Shown in pieces: positions 9,697 through 19,197 of a stretch of 64,000 nucleotides of DNA. The stretch is taken from positions 124,001 through 188,000 of the forward strand of contig NZ_FOPY01000002.1 of the NCBI RefSeq assembly GCF_900113605.1, given 5' to 3'. The translations under genes and the position numbers were made by a program. The first letter of the stretch is position 1, and each line of letters opens with the position of its first letter. The notes below the pieces were generated by a model. The model was not told the DNA's origin and made no database searches. It worked only from the letters and a program-made list of their open reading frames with translations. Source of the DNA: Modicisalibacter xianhensis. Lineage in GTDB: Bacteria; Pseudomonadota; Gammaproteobacteria; Pseudomonadales; Halomonadaceae.

Positions 9697-10491
9697 ATGC
9701 AAATCGATCTGACGGGCAAGCGCGCCATCGTGACCGGCTCCACGGCAGGCATCGGCCATGCCATCGCCAAGGGACTCGCCGAGGCCAGCGCCGCGGTGAT
9801 CATTACCGGACGCACACAGGCTCGCGTCGATGAGGCCATTGAGGCCATCCGCCGCGAGGTCGGCGGCACCCAACTCGATGGCGTGGCAGCCGACCTGGGC
9901 ACGGCCGAGGGTTGCCAGGCCGTGATCGACGCGCATCCCGAAGCGGACATCCTGATCAACAACGTCGGCATCTTCGCGCCCCAGGATTTCTTCGAGACCG
10001 ACGACGACACCTGGGACCACTTCTATCAGGTCAACGTCATGAGCGCGGTCCGCCTGTCGCGCCATTACGCCCAAGGCATGAAGCAGCGCAACTGGGGGCG
10101 GGTGCAGTTCATCTCCAGCGAATCGGCGCTCAACATTCCCACCGAGATGATCCACTACGGCATGACCAAGACCGCCGTACAGTCGATCTCGCGCGGCCTC
10201 GCCAAGACGTTGGCCGGCACCAGTGTGACCGTCAATGCCATCCTGCCGGGACCGACCCGCTCCGAAGGCGTGCTCAACATGATTCGCGAAATGGCGGAAA
10301 AGGAAGGTATCTCACAGGATGAAATGGAAGCTCGCTTCGTGAAGGAGAATCGTCCCTCCTCGATCATCCAGCGCCTGGCCACTCCCGAGGAGGTGGCCAA
10401 TATGTGTGTCTATGCCGCCTCGCCTCAGGCCAGCGCCACCACCGGCGCCGCACTGCGCGTGGAAGGCGGCATCGTCGATACCATGGCGTAG
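9697..10491 (+). CDS. Short-chain dehydrogenase/reductase (FabG-like)
   Basis: A 264-residue classical SDR with CAGGAG upstream of the ATG. It has TGSTAGIG near residue 14, a variant NNVG in place of NNAG, and YGMTK as the catalytic Tyr-Lys pair with Ser in FISSESA. It ends with the FabG-like VEGGIVD segment. Divergent from the aru operon and followed by a methyltransferase in the same direction. Substrate unknown. Confidence 0.88.
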   Translation: MQIDLTGKRAIVTGSTAGIGHAIAKGLAEASAAVIITGRTQARVDEAIEAIRREVGGTQLDGVAADLGTAEGCQAVIDAHPEADILINNVGIFAPQDFFETDDDTWDHFYQVNVMSAVRLSRHYAQGMKQRNWGRVQFISSESALNIPTEMIHYGMTKTAVQSISRGLAKTLAGTSVTVNAILPGPTRSEGVLNMIREMAEKEGISQDEMEARFVKENRPSSIIQRLATPEEVANMCVYAASPQASATTGAALRVEGGIVDTMA

Positions 10492-10565
10492 CCCATCCGT
10501 GTCATGCTGGCAGCCCTGATCGACAATGTGTGGTTGAATGGCGTAACGACTATGAGGCTGACAGC

Positions 10566-11192
10566 ATGCTCAACACCACCGCCTGGAACCGTCTTCGCTA
10601 TACCTTCTATGCGCCGGTCTATGATCTCGTTGCCGACCGAGCCTTCCGGCGTGCCCGTCGCCAGTCGCTGGAAGGCGTCGACTGGCATAGTGGCCAATGC
10701 GTGCTGATCGTCGGCGCCGGGACCGGCCTCGACCTGCCCTACCTGCCTCGCGATATCGAACTGCACGGCACCGATCTGTCGCCGGCCATGGTCAAGCGCT
10801 TTCGGGCGCGTGCCGATGAACTGGGCTTCGATTGCCAAGCCCGCGTCATGGATGCCGAATCCCTCGATTTCCCCGACAAGCATTTTGATGTGGTAATCAT
10901 GCACCTGATCCTGGCGGTGATGCCCCATCCCGAGCGTGGTCTGGCCGAAGCGCACCGCGTATTGGCCGACAACGGCCAGCTTTGCGTCCTGGACAAGTTC
11001 CAGCCCGACGACCGCCCTTCCGGCTGGGGCCGGCGAGCGCTCAACCTGGCGACCAACGCCATCGCCACCGACATCACTCGCCAGGCAGGCCCCTTGCTGC
11101 AACGGGCCGGGTTCATGATCGAGCAGGACAAGCCGGTCATGATGGGAAGCCTGTTTCGGGCTTTGATCGCCAGGAAAGCGCCCATGCCCTGA
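10566..11192 (+). CDS. Class I SAM-dependent methyltransferase
   Basis: A 208-residue methyltransferase. The start at 10566 (MLNTTAWNRLRYTFYAPVYD) is chosen because GAGG lies about 8 bases upstream and the longer frame is low complexity. Motif I is VLIVGAGTGLDLPYL; a second acidic strand reads HGTDLSPAMV. The overall pattern resembles UbiE/PmtA-like enzymes (quinone or phosphatidylethanolamine methylation), but the substrate cannot be assigned. Confidence 0.8.
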   Translation: MLNTTAWNRLRYTFYAPVYDLVADRAFRRARRQSLEGVDWHSGQCVLIVGAGTGLDLPYLPRDIELHGTDLSPAMVKRFRARADELGFDCQARVMDAESLDFPDKHFDVVIMHLILAVMPHPERGLAEAHRVLADNGQLCVLDKFQPDDRPSGWGRRALNLATNAIATDITRQAGPLLQRAGFMIEQDKPVMMGSLFRALIARKAPMP

Positions 11193-11245
11193 GTCAGGGC
11201 TGAGCGCTCCGTCGGTCTGTTTCCGGTGATGACAAGGCAGAGCAC

Positions 11246-12223
11246 TCAGCCCAGGCGCTCTTCGCGAGGTGTCATCCCGAAGTGATTGCGGTAAGCGGTG
11301 GAGAAGTGCGCCCCCGAGGAAAAGCCGGTTTGCAGGGCGATGTCGCCCACCGCCTGGTCGGTCTCGCGCAATAGCTTGCGCGCCTGCTGCAGGCGCAGGT
11401 CGAGATAGTAACGACTGGGCACTGCCTGGAGGTATTTCTTGAATAGCCGCTCGAGCTGACGCCGCGAAATGCCAAGATGCTCGGCCAGTTCGTGGGTGGT
11501 GAGCGGTTCCTCGATATTCGATTCCATCAACGCCACCGCATCGATAAGACTCTGCGGGGCATGCCCGAGCCGCGATCGCAGCGGTACGTGCTGGGGCTCG
11601 TCGCCCATGCGGATACGTTCGCACACGAAATGCTCGGAAACCCGCTCGGCCAAGCGCTGGCCATGATGCTGACCGATGAGGGTCATCATCATGTCCATCG
11701 CCGCCGTACCGCCACCGCAGGTCAACCTGTCGCGATCGATCTCGAACAGCTGGTGTGTCACGCGCACCGCCGCATGGTTGCGCGCGAAGCTTTCGGCGCT
11801 CTGCCACGGCAGGGTCGCCCGATACCCGTCCAGCACGCCGGCTCGAGCCAGGACCTCGGTGCCACCGGCGATCCCCCCCAGACCGATGCCGCGACCGGCA
11901 AGGCGCGTCAGCCACGCCAACAGGCCGGGCGGCACGCTGCCCGCCTGGCTGGGCGCAGCACACACGAACAACAAGTCCAGTTCGCCAGCGTCGTCCCCGA
12001 CCGCGCCCTGCGGCGACAGGGAAAGCTCGGCGGCACTCTTCACGGCCCGCTCGTCCAGGCCGTAGGTCACCGTGGTATAGAGCCGCGCCCCGGCCAGCCG
12101 GTTGGCCACGTGAAGCGGCTCCAGGGCACAGGCTTGGGCGAGCAGGGAGAAGCCCGGCAACAGCACGAAGCCGACCTGCCGGGTGACGCCCGAAGGCGCA
12201 GGAAGCGTCGCATCAAGGGGCAT
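11246..12223 (-). CDS. GlxA-type AraC regulator, candidate ArgR-like arginine regulator
   Basis: A 325-residue protein: an N-terminal DJ-1/PfpI-like (GATase1) domain to about residue 190 and a C-terminal AraC pair of helix-turn-helices (LAEHLGISRRQLERLFKKYL, then VGDIALQTGFSSGAHFSTAYR). The same architecture occurs in ArgR, CdhR and GbdR of pseudomonads. Segments such as LMESNIEEPLTT and DRDRLTCGGGTAAMD, as well as location near the aru operon, suggest arginine-responsive ArgR, but a carnitine or betaine regulator is possible. The ATG lies 11 bases inside the preceding DUF2959 gene, so the two are co-transcribed. Confidence 0.75.
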   Translation of the reverse strand: MPLDATLPAPSGVTRQVGFVLLPGFSLLAQACALEPLHVANRLAGARLYTTVTYGLDERAVKSAAELSLSPQGAVGDDAGELDLLFVCAAPSQAGSVPPGLLAWLTRLAGRGIGLGGIAGGTEVLARAGVLDGYRATLPWQSAESFARNHAAVRVTHQLFEIDRDRLTCGGGTAAMDMMMTLIGQHHGQRLAERVSEHFVCERIRMGDEPQHVPLRSRLGHAPQSLIDAVALMESNIEEPLTTHELAEHLGISRRQLERLFKKYLQAVPSRYYLDLRLQQARKLLRETDQAVGDIALQTGFSSGAHFSTAYRNHFGMTPREERLG

Positions 12224-12896
12224 CTTGGCTGCCGAGCTCGGCAATGAAGGCATCGGAGCGCGCAATCGCCGCTTGCATGCGCTGGCGCAGGGCCGCCACA
12301 TCACGCTCCAGTCCTTCCACCTCACCCCGCAATGCGCCAATCGCCCGCGCATTGAGGTTGTGCTTGAGGAACAGCACATTGTCGCGCATGGCCAGCAGCA
12401 CCGGTTGCATGCTGTCTGCCGCGTCGTGCATTGCCTCGATCATCTCGCCATAGCGCACCCGGGTGTCGCGCAACTGCCGTTCGGAGAGGCGCCGGTACTC
12501 GGCACTCTGGTACAGCGAAAGCTCATCTTCCCACTCGTCGAACAGCGCCTCGGCCACGTCCTCGATGCTCTCGATGCGTTCTTCGACACGCTTGGCAGCG
12601 GTCTCGCTATCCTCGTACTCTGCATTCAACTGATCGTAGGTCCGGGAGAGTTCGCTCTCGGGCACCTGGACCACCGCCCGAAACTGCTCGAGTGCCGAGG
12701 CGAACTGCTCCTGGGCCGCCTGCTGGGCGTCGCGGCCCTCCTCGACCCGATCGACCAGTACGTCGCGCTTGTGAATCCCGACCTTCTCCAGCGCGCCATA
12801 ATAGGCGCTCTGGCAGCCGGCCATGCCGACCAGAACAACCAGCAACAGCGGCCACAGCCAGCCAGCACCACGCTGGCGTTGCGTTCGCCTCGTCAT
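12213..12896 (-). CDS. DUF2959 family lipoprotein
   Basis: A 227-residue protein with a basic N-terminus, a hydrophobic stretch and a lipobox ending VGMAGCQS, so likely lipidated at Cys28 and exported. The following YYGALEKVGIHKRDVLVDRV is characteristic of DUF2959. The rest is highly charged and probably coiled coil (residues about 50-215). Function unknown. It sits between fabV and the GlxA-type regulator, overlapping the latter. Confidence 0.85.
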   Translation of the reverse strand: MTRRTQRQRGAGWLWPLLLVVLVGMAGCQSAYYGALEKVGIHKRDVLVDRVEEGRDAQQAAQEQFASALEQFRAVVQVPESELSRTYDQLNAEYEDSETAAKRVEERIESIEDVAEALFDEWEDELSLYQSAEYRRLSERQLRDTRVRYGEMIEAMHDAADSMQPVLLAMRDNVLFLKHNLNARAIGALRGEVEGLERDVAALRQRMQAAIARSDAFIAELGSQDAP

Positions 12897-12915
12897 GCGC
12901 TTGCCCTTACCCGTC

Positions 12916-14121
12916 TCAGAGTTGAGTGACGTCGAAGTCGGCGACCGGATCGACCTCGGCGTCGTAGTCGATGTCGTCTCGCTCGAAGCCGAACAGCTTC
13001 AGGAACTCATGCTTGTAGCCAGAATAATCGGTAATGTCGAACAAGTTCTCCGTGGTCACCTGCGGCCACAGGTCCTTGCAGGCCTGCTGGACATCGTCGC
13101 GCAGTTCCCAATCGTCGAGGCGCAGGCGGCCGGCCTCGTCGGTCTCAGGGACACTGTCGGCATAGACTCGGTCACGGAACAGGCGATTGAGCTGCTCGAT
13201 GGTGCCTTCATGCAGCCCTTGCTCCTTCATCACCTTGTAGACCATGGCAATATACAGCGGCATGACCGGAATGGCGGCGCTGGCCTGGGTCACCACTGAC
13301 TTGAGCACCGCGACGTTGGCGCTGCCGCCTTTCTCGCCCAAGCGCTTGTCGATTTCGCCGGCAGCACGGTCGAGGTCTTCCTTGGCCTTGCCCAGCGCAC
13401 CATGCCAGTAGATCGGCCAGGTAATCTCGGTGCCGATATAGCTGAAGGCCACCGACCTGGCACCGTCGGCCAGCACCCCGGCCCGGTCGAGGGCGTCGAT
13501 CCACAGCTCCCAGTCCTCGCCGCCCATGACCTGGATGGTATCAGCGATTTCCTGCTCGGTGGCGGGCTCGACCTCGGCCTCGATGATGGTGTCCTTGTTG
13601 GTGTCGATGGCGGTGGCGCGATAGGTTTCGCCGATCGGCTTGAGCGAGGAGCGCTTGACCTCGCCACTGTCGGGCAGCTTGCGCACCGGCGAGGCCAGCG
13701 AATAGACCACCAGGTCGACCTCGCCGAGGTCCTGCTTGATCAGTTCGATGGCCTTCTCACGGGTCTCGTGGGCGAAGGCATCGCCATTGATGGCCTTGCT
13801 GTAGAGACCCTCTTCCTTGGCGTAGCGATCGAAGGCGGCGGCGTTGTACCAGCCAGCCGTGCCCGGTTTTTTCTCGGTCCCGGGCTTTTCGAAAAATACG
13901 CCTAGCGTGCCGGCACCATAGCCAAAAGCCGCGGTAATGCGTGCCGCCAGGCCATAGCCGCTGGATGCACCGATCACCAACACTTTCTTCGGGCCTCGGG
14001 CCTTGTCGGCGTCACCGATCGCAGCGCGGGTGGCCTCGATCTGTTCGAGCACGTTCTGCGCACAGCCGGCAGGGTGAGTGGTGGTGCAGATGAAACCGCG
14101 AACCTTGGGTTTGATGATCAC
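12916..14121 (-). CDS. fabV: Enoyl-[acyl-carrier-protein] reductase, FabV type
   Basis: A 401-residue FabV. It catalyses the NADH-dependent last reduction of fatty acid elongation and is typically triclosan-insensitive. The N-terminus [20 protein letters not shown] and the nucleotide segment [16 protein letters not shown] are diagnostic. The catalytic Y-x8-K is Tyr238-Lys247 ([10 protein letters not shown]). Cytosolic. It appears to be the first gene of a short unit with the DUF2959 and GlxA-type genes. Confidence 0.96.
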   Translation of the reverse strand: MIIKPKVRGFICTTTHPAGCAQNVLEQIEATRAAIGDADKARGPKKVLVIGASSGYGLAARITAAFGYGAGTLGVFFEKPGTEKKPGTAGWYNAAAFDRYAKEEGLYSKAINGDAFAHETREKAIELIKQDLGEVDLVVYSLASPVRKLPDSGEVKRSSLKPIGETYRATAIDTNKDTIIEAEVEPATEQEIADTIQVMGGEDWELWIDALDRAGVLADGARSVAFSYIGTEITWPIYWHGALGKAKEDLDRAAGEIDKRLGEKGGSANVAVLKSVVTQASAAIPVMPLYIAMVYKVMKEQGLHEGTIEQLNRLFRDRVYADSVPETDEAGRLRLDDWELRDDVQQACKDLWPQVTTENLFDITDYSGYKHEFLKLFGFERDDIDYDAEVDPVADFDVTQL

Positions 14122-14292
14122 GTCAGACCTCGACTTTCCATGACACTGGTTTCGCTCCCGCAGTTGACATCGAACCGGGAGCCGCTGATTTGCGGCTATT
14201 CTAGCGGCTAGACGATTCCCTGTCCGCCCTGCTTGAGCTCACCCACACAATGGTCGAAGATGCCGACGTGATCGACAAGTAGCGAGCAAGCC

Positions 14293-14685
14293 GTGGAAGA
14301 GATCGAAACCCTGGTCGCCAAGCGCGGCGAACTGTGGCTGGCATTGGCCCCCCTGTGGCTCGACCGCGAGCCGCGCGAAAGCGACTACCAGCACATGATC
14401 GAGGTCATCGGGCGTCATGATCTGACCCTCGAGCAATTGGAGTGGATCTTTCGCCTGGAACTGGCCCCGGTACTGTCGCGCCAGCAGATGTCGATGGCCG
14501 GGGAATGGCGCAGCTTCGACGAGAATCGCCTGTTGACGCGGCTGGTCATTCATTACCGGCGCCTGAGTGGCTGGCGCAAAGGCTTCTGGACCCTGTTCTC
14601 GGGGCTGACCACGATGATGACCCGGCATCGCTGGAACCTGCTAATGACGCGCTTGATGGAAGAGCGCGGCGAAACACCTTCCTGA
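14293..14685 (+). CDS. Small hypothetical protein, possibly DUF7079-like
   Basis: A 130-residue acidic/aromatic-rich protein with a GTG start. It contains LTLEQLEWIFRLELAPVLSRQQMSMAGEWRSFD, which resembles the EEIlxyEVaPvL...AGEWxxFD pattern of the DUF7079 group. No signal peptide or membrane segment. It converges with the glutathione peroxidase gene. The ribosome site is weak, so the exact start is uncertain. Confidence 0.6.
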   Translation: MEEIETLVAKRGELWLALAPLWLDREPRESDYQHMIEVIGRHDLTLEQLEWIFRLELAPVLSRQQMSMAGEWRSFDENRLLTRLVIHYRRLSGWRKGFWTLFSGLTTMMTRHRWNLLMTRLMEERGETPS

Positions 14686-14697
14686 GCCCTGGGGTTC

Positions 14698-15192
14698 TCA
14701 GGCGGAGAATGGCGTATCCAGGGCTGTCTCCAATCTGGGCACAATGCGCCGGATACCATCACGTGGCGCGAAACGACAGATGACCTGACCGTCACGCCCT
14801 ACCAGGAACTTGGTGAAGTTCCACTTTATCGGCGTGCTGCCCAGCACGCCGGGGGCCTGCCGCCTTAGCAGCGTGAATAACGGATGCGCACGGCTGCCGT
14901 TGACCCGGACTTTCTCCATGACCGGAAAGGTCACGGCGTAGTTGCGCTCGCAGAACTCGGCGAAGTTACGGGCCGATTCCGGAGACTGGTTGGCGAACTG
15001 GTTGCAGGGGAAGGCGAGCACGGTAAAGCCCTGGTCGCGGTAGCGACGGTAGAGCTGTTCGAGTTCACTGAGCTGCGGCGTGTATCCGCAGCGACTGGCG
15101 ACATTGACGATCAGCAACACCTGACCGCGCAGGGCGCGCAGGTTGAAGGGTTCGCCGCTCTGAGTGCGGCAGTCCTGAGTATAGATTTGCAT
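14698..15192 (-). CDS. Glutathione peroxidase (thiol peroxidase of the BtuE type)
   Basis: A 164-residue GPx-family protein starting MQIYTQDCRT. The catalytic residues are Cys35 (NVASRCGYTPQ), Gln65 (FPCNQF) and Trp124 (KWNFTKF). Bacterial Cys-type members reduce hydroperoxides, usually with thioredoxin. No signal peptide, hence cytosolic. A longer upstream frame lacks similarity and is not used. Confidence 0.93.
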   Translation of the reverse strand: MQIYTQDCRTQSGEPFNLRALRGQVLLIVNVASRCGYTPQLSELEQLYRRYRDQGFTVLAFPCNQFANQSPESARNFAEFCERNYAVTFPVMEKVRVNGSRAHPLFTLLRRQAPGVLGSTPIKWNFTKFLVGRDGQVICRFAPRDGIRRIVPRLETALDTPFSA

Positions 15193-15406
15193 AACCCGCC
15201 GATTCGCTATGGTCCGCCTACAAGGCCAATGGTCCCCGGAGAAGCCTTCCCCGGCTGTTGGCCAAACGCAAAAGATGCCATGTCTCGTGGCGGCATGCCA
15301 ACGGCAGCGACGCCTTGTTGGCGAAGAGTGCCGTCTGCCGGATTTGCCTCTTTCAGCATAGCCCCGCCCGGGCCAACGGGCACGTGGCAGCACCAGCGCT
15401 CAGGCC

Positions 15407-15946
15407 TCATGTTTCCTGGCTGAGCAGACCGCGTTCCAGCATCAGCTGCAATGCCAATCGGCTGTCCGGCGTGGCCCGCTCGAGACGTAACGCGTCGGCA
15501 ATCGGCATCCACAATGCATCGGCGACTTCTTCGGGCTGAAGACGCAGCGGACCATCGTAGCGAGCAAGAAATACACTGCCGAAGATATGGTTACCCTGCT
15601 CGGCGAAACGAAAATCGAAACACGGGCGCAGGCGGACACCCTCGACGCCCAGCTCTTCGGCCAATTCTCGCTGCGCTGCCACGTGTACCGGCTCACCGGC
15701 GCCGACCACGCCTCCGGTGGCCAGGTCGTAATGGCCCGGGAAAACCTCCTTGGACATCGTGCGTACCTGAATGCAGAGTTCCTGGCGTGCGTTGAGCACG
15801 AACACATACGTCGCGCGATGCCAGAAATGAAAGCGCCGCATCATGGCACGCTCGGCACTACCGCAAGGCCGGTTGGCGGCATCGACGAGCTGGATGCGCT
15901 CTTTCCTGATGGCAGGTGATGCACTGTGTGCCATGTCGACGGGCAT
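15407..15946 (-). CDS. Nudix hydrolase (YfcD-like)
   Basis: A 179-residue protein with GAGGAG before the ATG. The Nudix box reads G-x5-E-x7-REL-AEE-LG around residues 78-100 (GGVVGAGEPV then QRELAEELG). The N-terminal VDAANRPCGSAERAMMRRFHFWHRATYVFV is like YfcD and IPP-isomerase-like Nudix proteins. It is divergent from the AidB-like gene. Substrate not predictable. Confidence 0.88.
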   Translation of the reverse strand: MPVDMAHSASPAIRKERIQLVDAANRPCGSAERAMMRRFHFWHRATYVFVLNARQELCIQVRTMSKEVFPGHYDLATGGVVGAGEPVHVAAQRELAEELGVEGVRLRPCFDFRFAEQGNHIFGSVFLARYDGPLRLQPEEVADALWMPIADALRLERATPDSRLALQLMLERGLLSQET

Positions 15947-16076
15947 GTCTGGCTCCTCGAAATGAGAACGCCCAGCATGCCAGAAACTCCAACCCGGCGT
16001 CATCGCCGCTTCGACGTCGGCAGTATTGACCGCAGGCAGGTGGGGTTCCATGCTCAAGCGAACAAGGAGATCCGCC

Positions 16077-17723
16077 ATGCACGACCGCGCCCCCCGTAGC
16101 CGCCTGGCCACGCATAGCGTCGATAACCAGCCGCTCCCCCCGCATGATCGCAACTTGTTCGCCCTTGACCGCCCCCTCCGCGACACATTGGCCCGCGAAG
16201 CACCAGCCTGGGTCGCACGCCGTCTCGCCCCCCTGGGCGCCGCTGTCGGCAGTCGAGAGTTTCAGGCCCTCGGCGAAGAAGCCAACCGTCACCCACCCGA
16301 GTTGCGCCTGTTCGATCGTCACGGACGTCGCCTCGACGAGGTGCACTACCATCCTGCCTATCACCAACTCATGCACCTGGCCTTCGACCACGGCTGGCAC
16401 ACGGTGGCCTGGGAAGAGGAGTTCCAGGGCGGTCATCAGGCGCATGTTGCAGCACTTTACCTGCTCACCCAGGCCGAACCGGGATTCTGCTGTCCGGTGA
16501 CCATGACCCACGCCGCCGTGCCGGCGCTGCGCCGTGAACCGAGCGTTTACAATACCTGGTATTCACGATTGCAGGCCTGGGATTACGATCCGCGTGCCGT
16601 CCCCGCCTGGGAAAAGCCGGCCGTCACCCTGGGCATGGCGATGACCGAGAAACAGGGCGGCAGCGACGTGCGCGCCAACACGACCCAGGCCGTTCGCGAC
16701 GACGAGGGTTATCGCCTGACTGGCCACAAGTGGTTCTGCAGCGCGCCGATGTCCGATGCCTTTTTGACCCTGGCCCAGACCGACGAAGGCCTTGGCTGCT
16801 TTCTGGTACCTCGCTTCACACCGGATGGCGAACGCAATGCCATCGAACTGCAACGTCTCAAGGACAAGTGTGGCAACCGCGCCAATGCCTCGGCGGAAAT
16901 CGAGTATCGCGGCGCCTGGGCCGAAGCCATCGGCGCCCCGGACCGGGGGATTTCCACCATTCTGGAAATGGTGCAACAGACACGCCTGGATGCAGCAACC
17001 GCTCCGCCCGGCATGATGCGCCAGGCGCTGCTTGAAGCCTGGCTTCACGTTCGCGAGCGGCATGCCTTTGGCCGTCGACTCGCCGAACAGCCCCTGATGC
17101 GCCGCGTCATTGCCGACCTTGCCCTGGAGACCGAAGCCAGCCTGGCGCTGGCGATGCGTACTGCACTCGCCTTCGACACACCGCTCGACCCTCATGAACG
17201 TGCCCTGGCCCGTCTACTCCCGGCCCTCGCCAAGTACTGGCACAACAAACGCGGCCCCGGCTTCATGGCCGAGGCCATGGAGTGCCTGGGCGGCATCGGC
17301 TATGTCGAGGAAACTCCATTGGCCCGCCTGTATCGCGAGGCGCCGGTCAACTCGATCTGGGAAGGCTCGGGCAACGTGATCTGCCTGGATGTACTGCGTA
17401 GCCTGGAACGCAACCCGGAATGCATCGACGCCTTGCGCGACGAACTGCTCACGGCCCGGGGCCAGTCAAGGGACTACGATCAGGCAGTGTCGCAACTCGA
17501 GACGCTGCTGACACGCCCGGCGGAAGAGATCGAGGCCAATGCTCGCTGGCTGACCCAGCGCATGGCCCAGTGCCTGCAGGCCGCGTTGCTGCTGCGGCAT
17601 GCGCCCGAAGCGGTCGCGCAGACCTTTTGCCGTAGCCGACTGGGTCAGGACGTGAGCCCAGCCTATGGCGTACTACCCTACGGCGCCCCGCTAGACGCGA
17701 TCCTGTCGCGCATCGTGCCCTGA
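16077..17723 (+). CDS. AidB-like acyl-CoA dehydrogenase
   Basis: A 548-residue flavoprotein. The ATG at 16077 is chosen for its AAGGAG site. It has the acyl-CoA dehydrogenase core (AMTEKQGGSDVRANTT, GHKWFCSAP, FAD-contact LGGIGYVEE, and LYREAPVNSIWEGSGNV) plus the N- and C-terminal extensions seen in AidB and long isovaleryl-CoA dehydrogenase-like proteins. In E. coli AidB is induced by alkylation; whether this one metabolises acyl-CoA or protects DNA is not settled. Confidence 0.9.
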   Translation: MHDRAPRSRLATHSVDNQPLPPHDRNLFALDRPLRDTLAREAPAWVARRLAPLGAAVGSREFQALGEEANRHPPELRLFDRHGRRLDEVHYHPAYHQLMHLAFDHGWHTVAWEEEFQGGHQAHVAALYLLTQAEPGFCCPVTMTHAAVPALRREPSVYNTWYSRLQAWDYDPRAVPAWEKPAVTLGMAMTEKQGGSDVRANTTQAVRDDEGYRLTGHKWFCSAPMSDAFLTLAQTDEGLGCFLVPRFTPDGERNAIELQRLKDKCGNRANASAEIEYRGAWAEAIGAPDRGISTILEMVQQTRLDAATAPPGMMRQALLEAWLHVRERHAFGRRLAEQPLMRRVIADLALETEASLALAMRTALAFDTPLDPHERALARLLPALAKYWHNKRGPGFMAEAMECLGGIGYVEETPLARLYREAPVNSIWEGSGNVICLDVLRSLERNPECIDALRDELLTARGQSRDYDQAVSQLETLLTRPAEEIEANARWLTQRMAQCLQAALLLRHAPEAVAQTFCRSRLGQDVSPAYGVLPYGAPLDAILSRIVP

Positions 17724-17744
17724 TGGGCAGCACTGGCATGTGCG

Positions 17745-18353
17745 TCAGCCGAGCAAGACCCGCAATGCCAGGGCAATCAACAATACACCGGTAATGCGGT
17801 TGATCCAGTGGGCACGCGCCTGGAGCCAGGGCAATACCCGGGAATGCGATAGCGCCACGGCGACCAGCACGTACCAGGCACCATCGATCAGCGTCGCCGT
17901 GGCTACGATGATCGCCTTGGCTGCCCATCCCATGTCGGCACTGACGAACTGACTGAGTAGCGCCACGAAGAACAGGATCAGCTTGGGGTTGGCCAGGGCA
18001 ACGATGACGCCGTCACGCGCCGCCTGAACAGGGCTGGTGATGGTGGCCTGGGCATTTAGCGCGCCACCTCGTCCGGCGCGAAGCGCTTTCATACCCAGCC
18101 AGGCCAGATAGGCCGCACCGCCCCAGGTGATCACATTGAACACCACGGGCTGATGCGTGATCACTGCGCCGAGTCCCCATACGGTCAGCAGGGCATAGAA
18201 ACCGACCCCCAGTGCGTGGCTAATGCCAGCCACGACGCCGGGCGCTCGTCCACCTCCCAGTGTATGCCGCAAGACCATGGCCAGACTCGGCCCCGGAGAC
18301 ATGGCTCCCATCGCACAGACAGCAGCCAGTGACAGCCATAGCGTTAGCGGCAT
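17745..18353 (-). CDS. LysE/RhtB family amino acid exporter
   Basis: A 202-residue inner-membrane protein with about six hydrophobic segments. The family signature MSPGPSLAMVLRHTLGGGR is near residue 18, and ANPKLILFFVALLSQF is near residue 120. Members export amino acids or derivatives. It lies alone between aidB and rnk on the minus strand; substrate unknown. Confidence 0.9.
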   Translation of the reverse strand: MPLTLWLSLAAVCAMGAMSPGPSLAMVLRHTLGGGRAPGVVAGISHALGVGFYALLTVWGLGAVITHQPVVFNVITWGGAAYLAWLGMKALRAGRGGALNAQATITSPVQAARDGVIVALANPKLILFFVALLSQFVSADMGWAAKAIIVATATLIDGAWYVLVAVALSHSRVLPWLQARAHWINRITGVLLIALALRVLLG

Positions 18354-18374
18354 CGGTTTCCTCGGTGAGTTTGA

Positions 18375-18785
18375 CTAGCGGTGATATTGCCTGGCGGCCT
18401 CCGGCTGCCACAGGATGGCATCGACACGCAGGCGCGTCGGTCGCCCATCGGGCAGCAGCCAGTCGATAGTGTCGCCGACTCGCAACCCTAACAGCGCCGC
18501 CCCGACCGGAGCCAGGATCGACAGGCCATCCGGCGTTTCTGCCAAGGCATGAGGAAAGACCAGCGTGCGTGTGATGGCATTGCCGTAAGTCAGCTCGGTA
18601 AAACGGACTCGACTGTTCATGCTGATCACATCTGCCGGCATTTCTTCGGGATCATAGATTTCGGCACGTAACAGCTCGGCTTGCAATATCTCGGCAATCG
18701 AGCGGTTGCGGGCGTCGCAGGTGTCGATCAGGCGTTGTACGCGTTCGGCATCCAGCCGATTCATGACAAGCATCGGGCGTGGCAT
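18375..18785 (-). CDS. rnk: Regulator of nucleoside diphosphate kinase, Rnk-like
   Basis: A 136-residue protein with GAAGGAG before the ATG. The C-terminal half resembles the GreA/GreB C-terminal domain (APVGAALLGLRVGDTIDWLLPDG), preceded by a short helical domain as in Rnk, which binds RNA polymerase. The leader contains a terminator-like hairpin (18824-18860). Confidence 0.88.
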   Translation of the reverse strand: MPRPMLVMNRLDAERVQRLIDTCDARNRSIAEILQAELLRAEIYDPEEMPADVISMNSRVRFTELTYGNAITRTLVFPHALAETPDGLSILAPVGAALLGLRVGDTIDWLLPDGRPTRLRVDAILWQPEAARQYHR

Positions 18786-18823
18786 CAGAGACTCCTTCTC
18801 TTTGGCCATGCGCAGTCGCGCAG

Positions 18824-18860
18824 AAAAAACAGCCCTTCATGCGTGATTCATGAAGGACTG
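18824..18860 (-). terminator. Terminator-like hairpin in the rnk leader
   Basis: On the minus strand CAGTCCTTCATG (18860-18849) pairs with CATGAAGGGCTG (18841-18830), a 12-bp stem with one G-U pair, followed by six T residues (A tract 18824-18829). It lies only 38 bases upstream of the rnk ATG. It either ends an upstream minus-strand transcript or acts as an attenuator of rnk. Confidence 0.8.
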
Positions 18861-18967
18861 TCAGCCTTTCGATCATAGCGTCTATCGCGGTTACCGGTAA
18901 GCCCCACCCCCTACAACGAAAGTATTATCCGCTCCGATCCGGTAATGGGTCGGCTTCACTCGACACG

Positions 18968-18998
18968 AAAAAAGCCCGGGACACTAGGGTCGCCGGGC
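18968..18998 (-). terminator. Second terminator-like hairpin upstream of rnk
   Basis: GCCCGG (18998-18993 on the minus strand) and CCGGGC (18979-18974) form a short stem followed by six T residues (A tract 18968-18973). With the hairpin at 18824-18860 it makes a tandem pair on the minus strand, although no minus-strand coding gene is recognised between here and 19310. The rest of the 525-base gap (18786-19310) is AT-rich and otherwise unassigned apart from the promoter region described next. Confidence 0.6.
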
Positions 18999-19197
18999 AA
19001 AATGCAAATGCTGGGATACAGCGTTGGTATCTTATGCCCAGCCATGGACGCCTCATCCTATAAAGAGCGCATCATTTAGTCGCTTTATTAGAAACATATG
19101 AAAAATTGTTTACTCCGGTTAACGAAAAGTGCGTAAAACGTCGCTAGCGTGGATATCTGGCCAAGCAGTATATGACCTTGTACGGATAATGCGTTTT

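Noticed and set aside
10425-11963. 512-codon minus-strand open frame over the methyltransferase and part of the GlxA-type regulator
   Set aside because: Covers two genes with clear motifs in other frames and has no recognisable domain.
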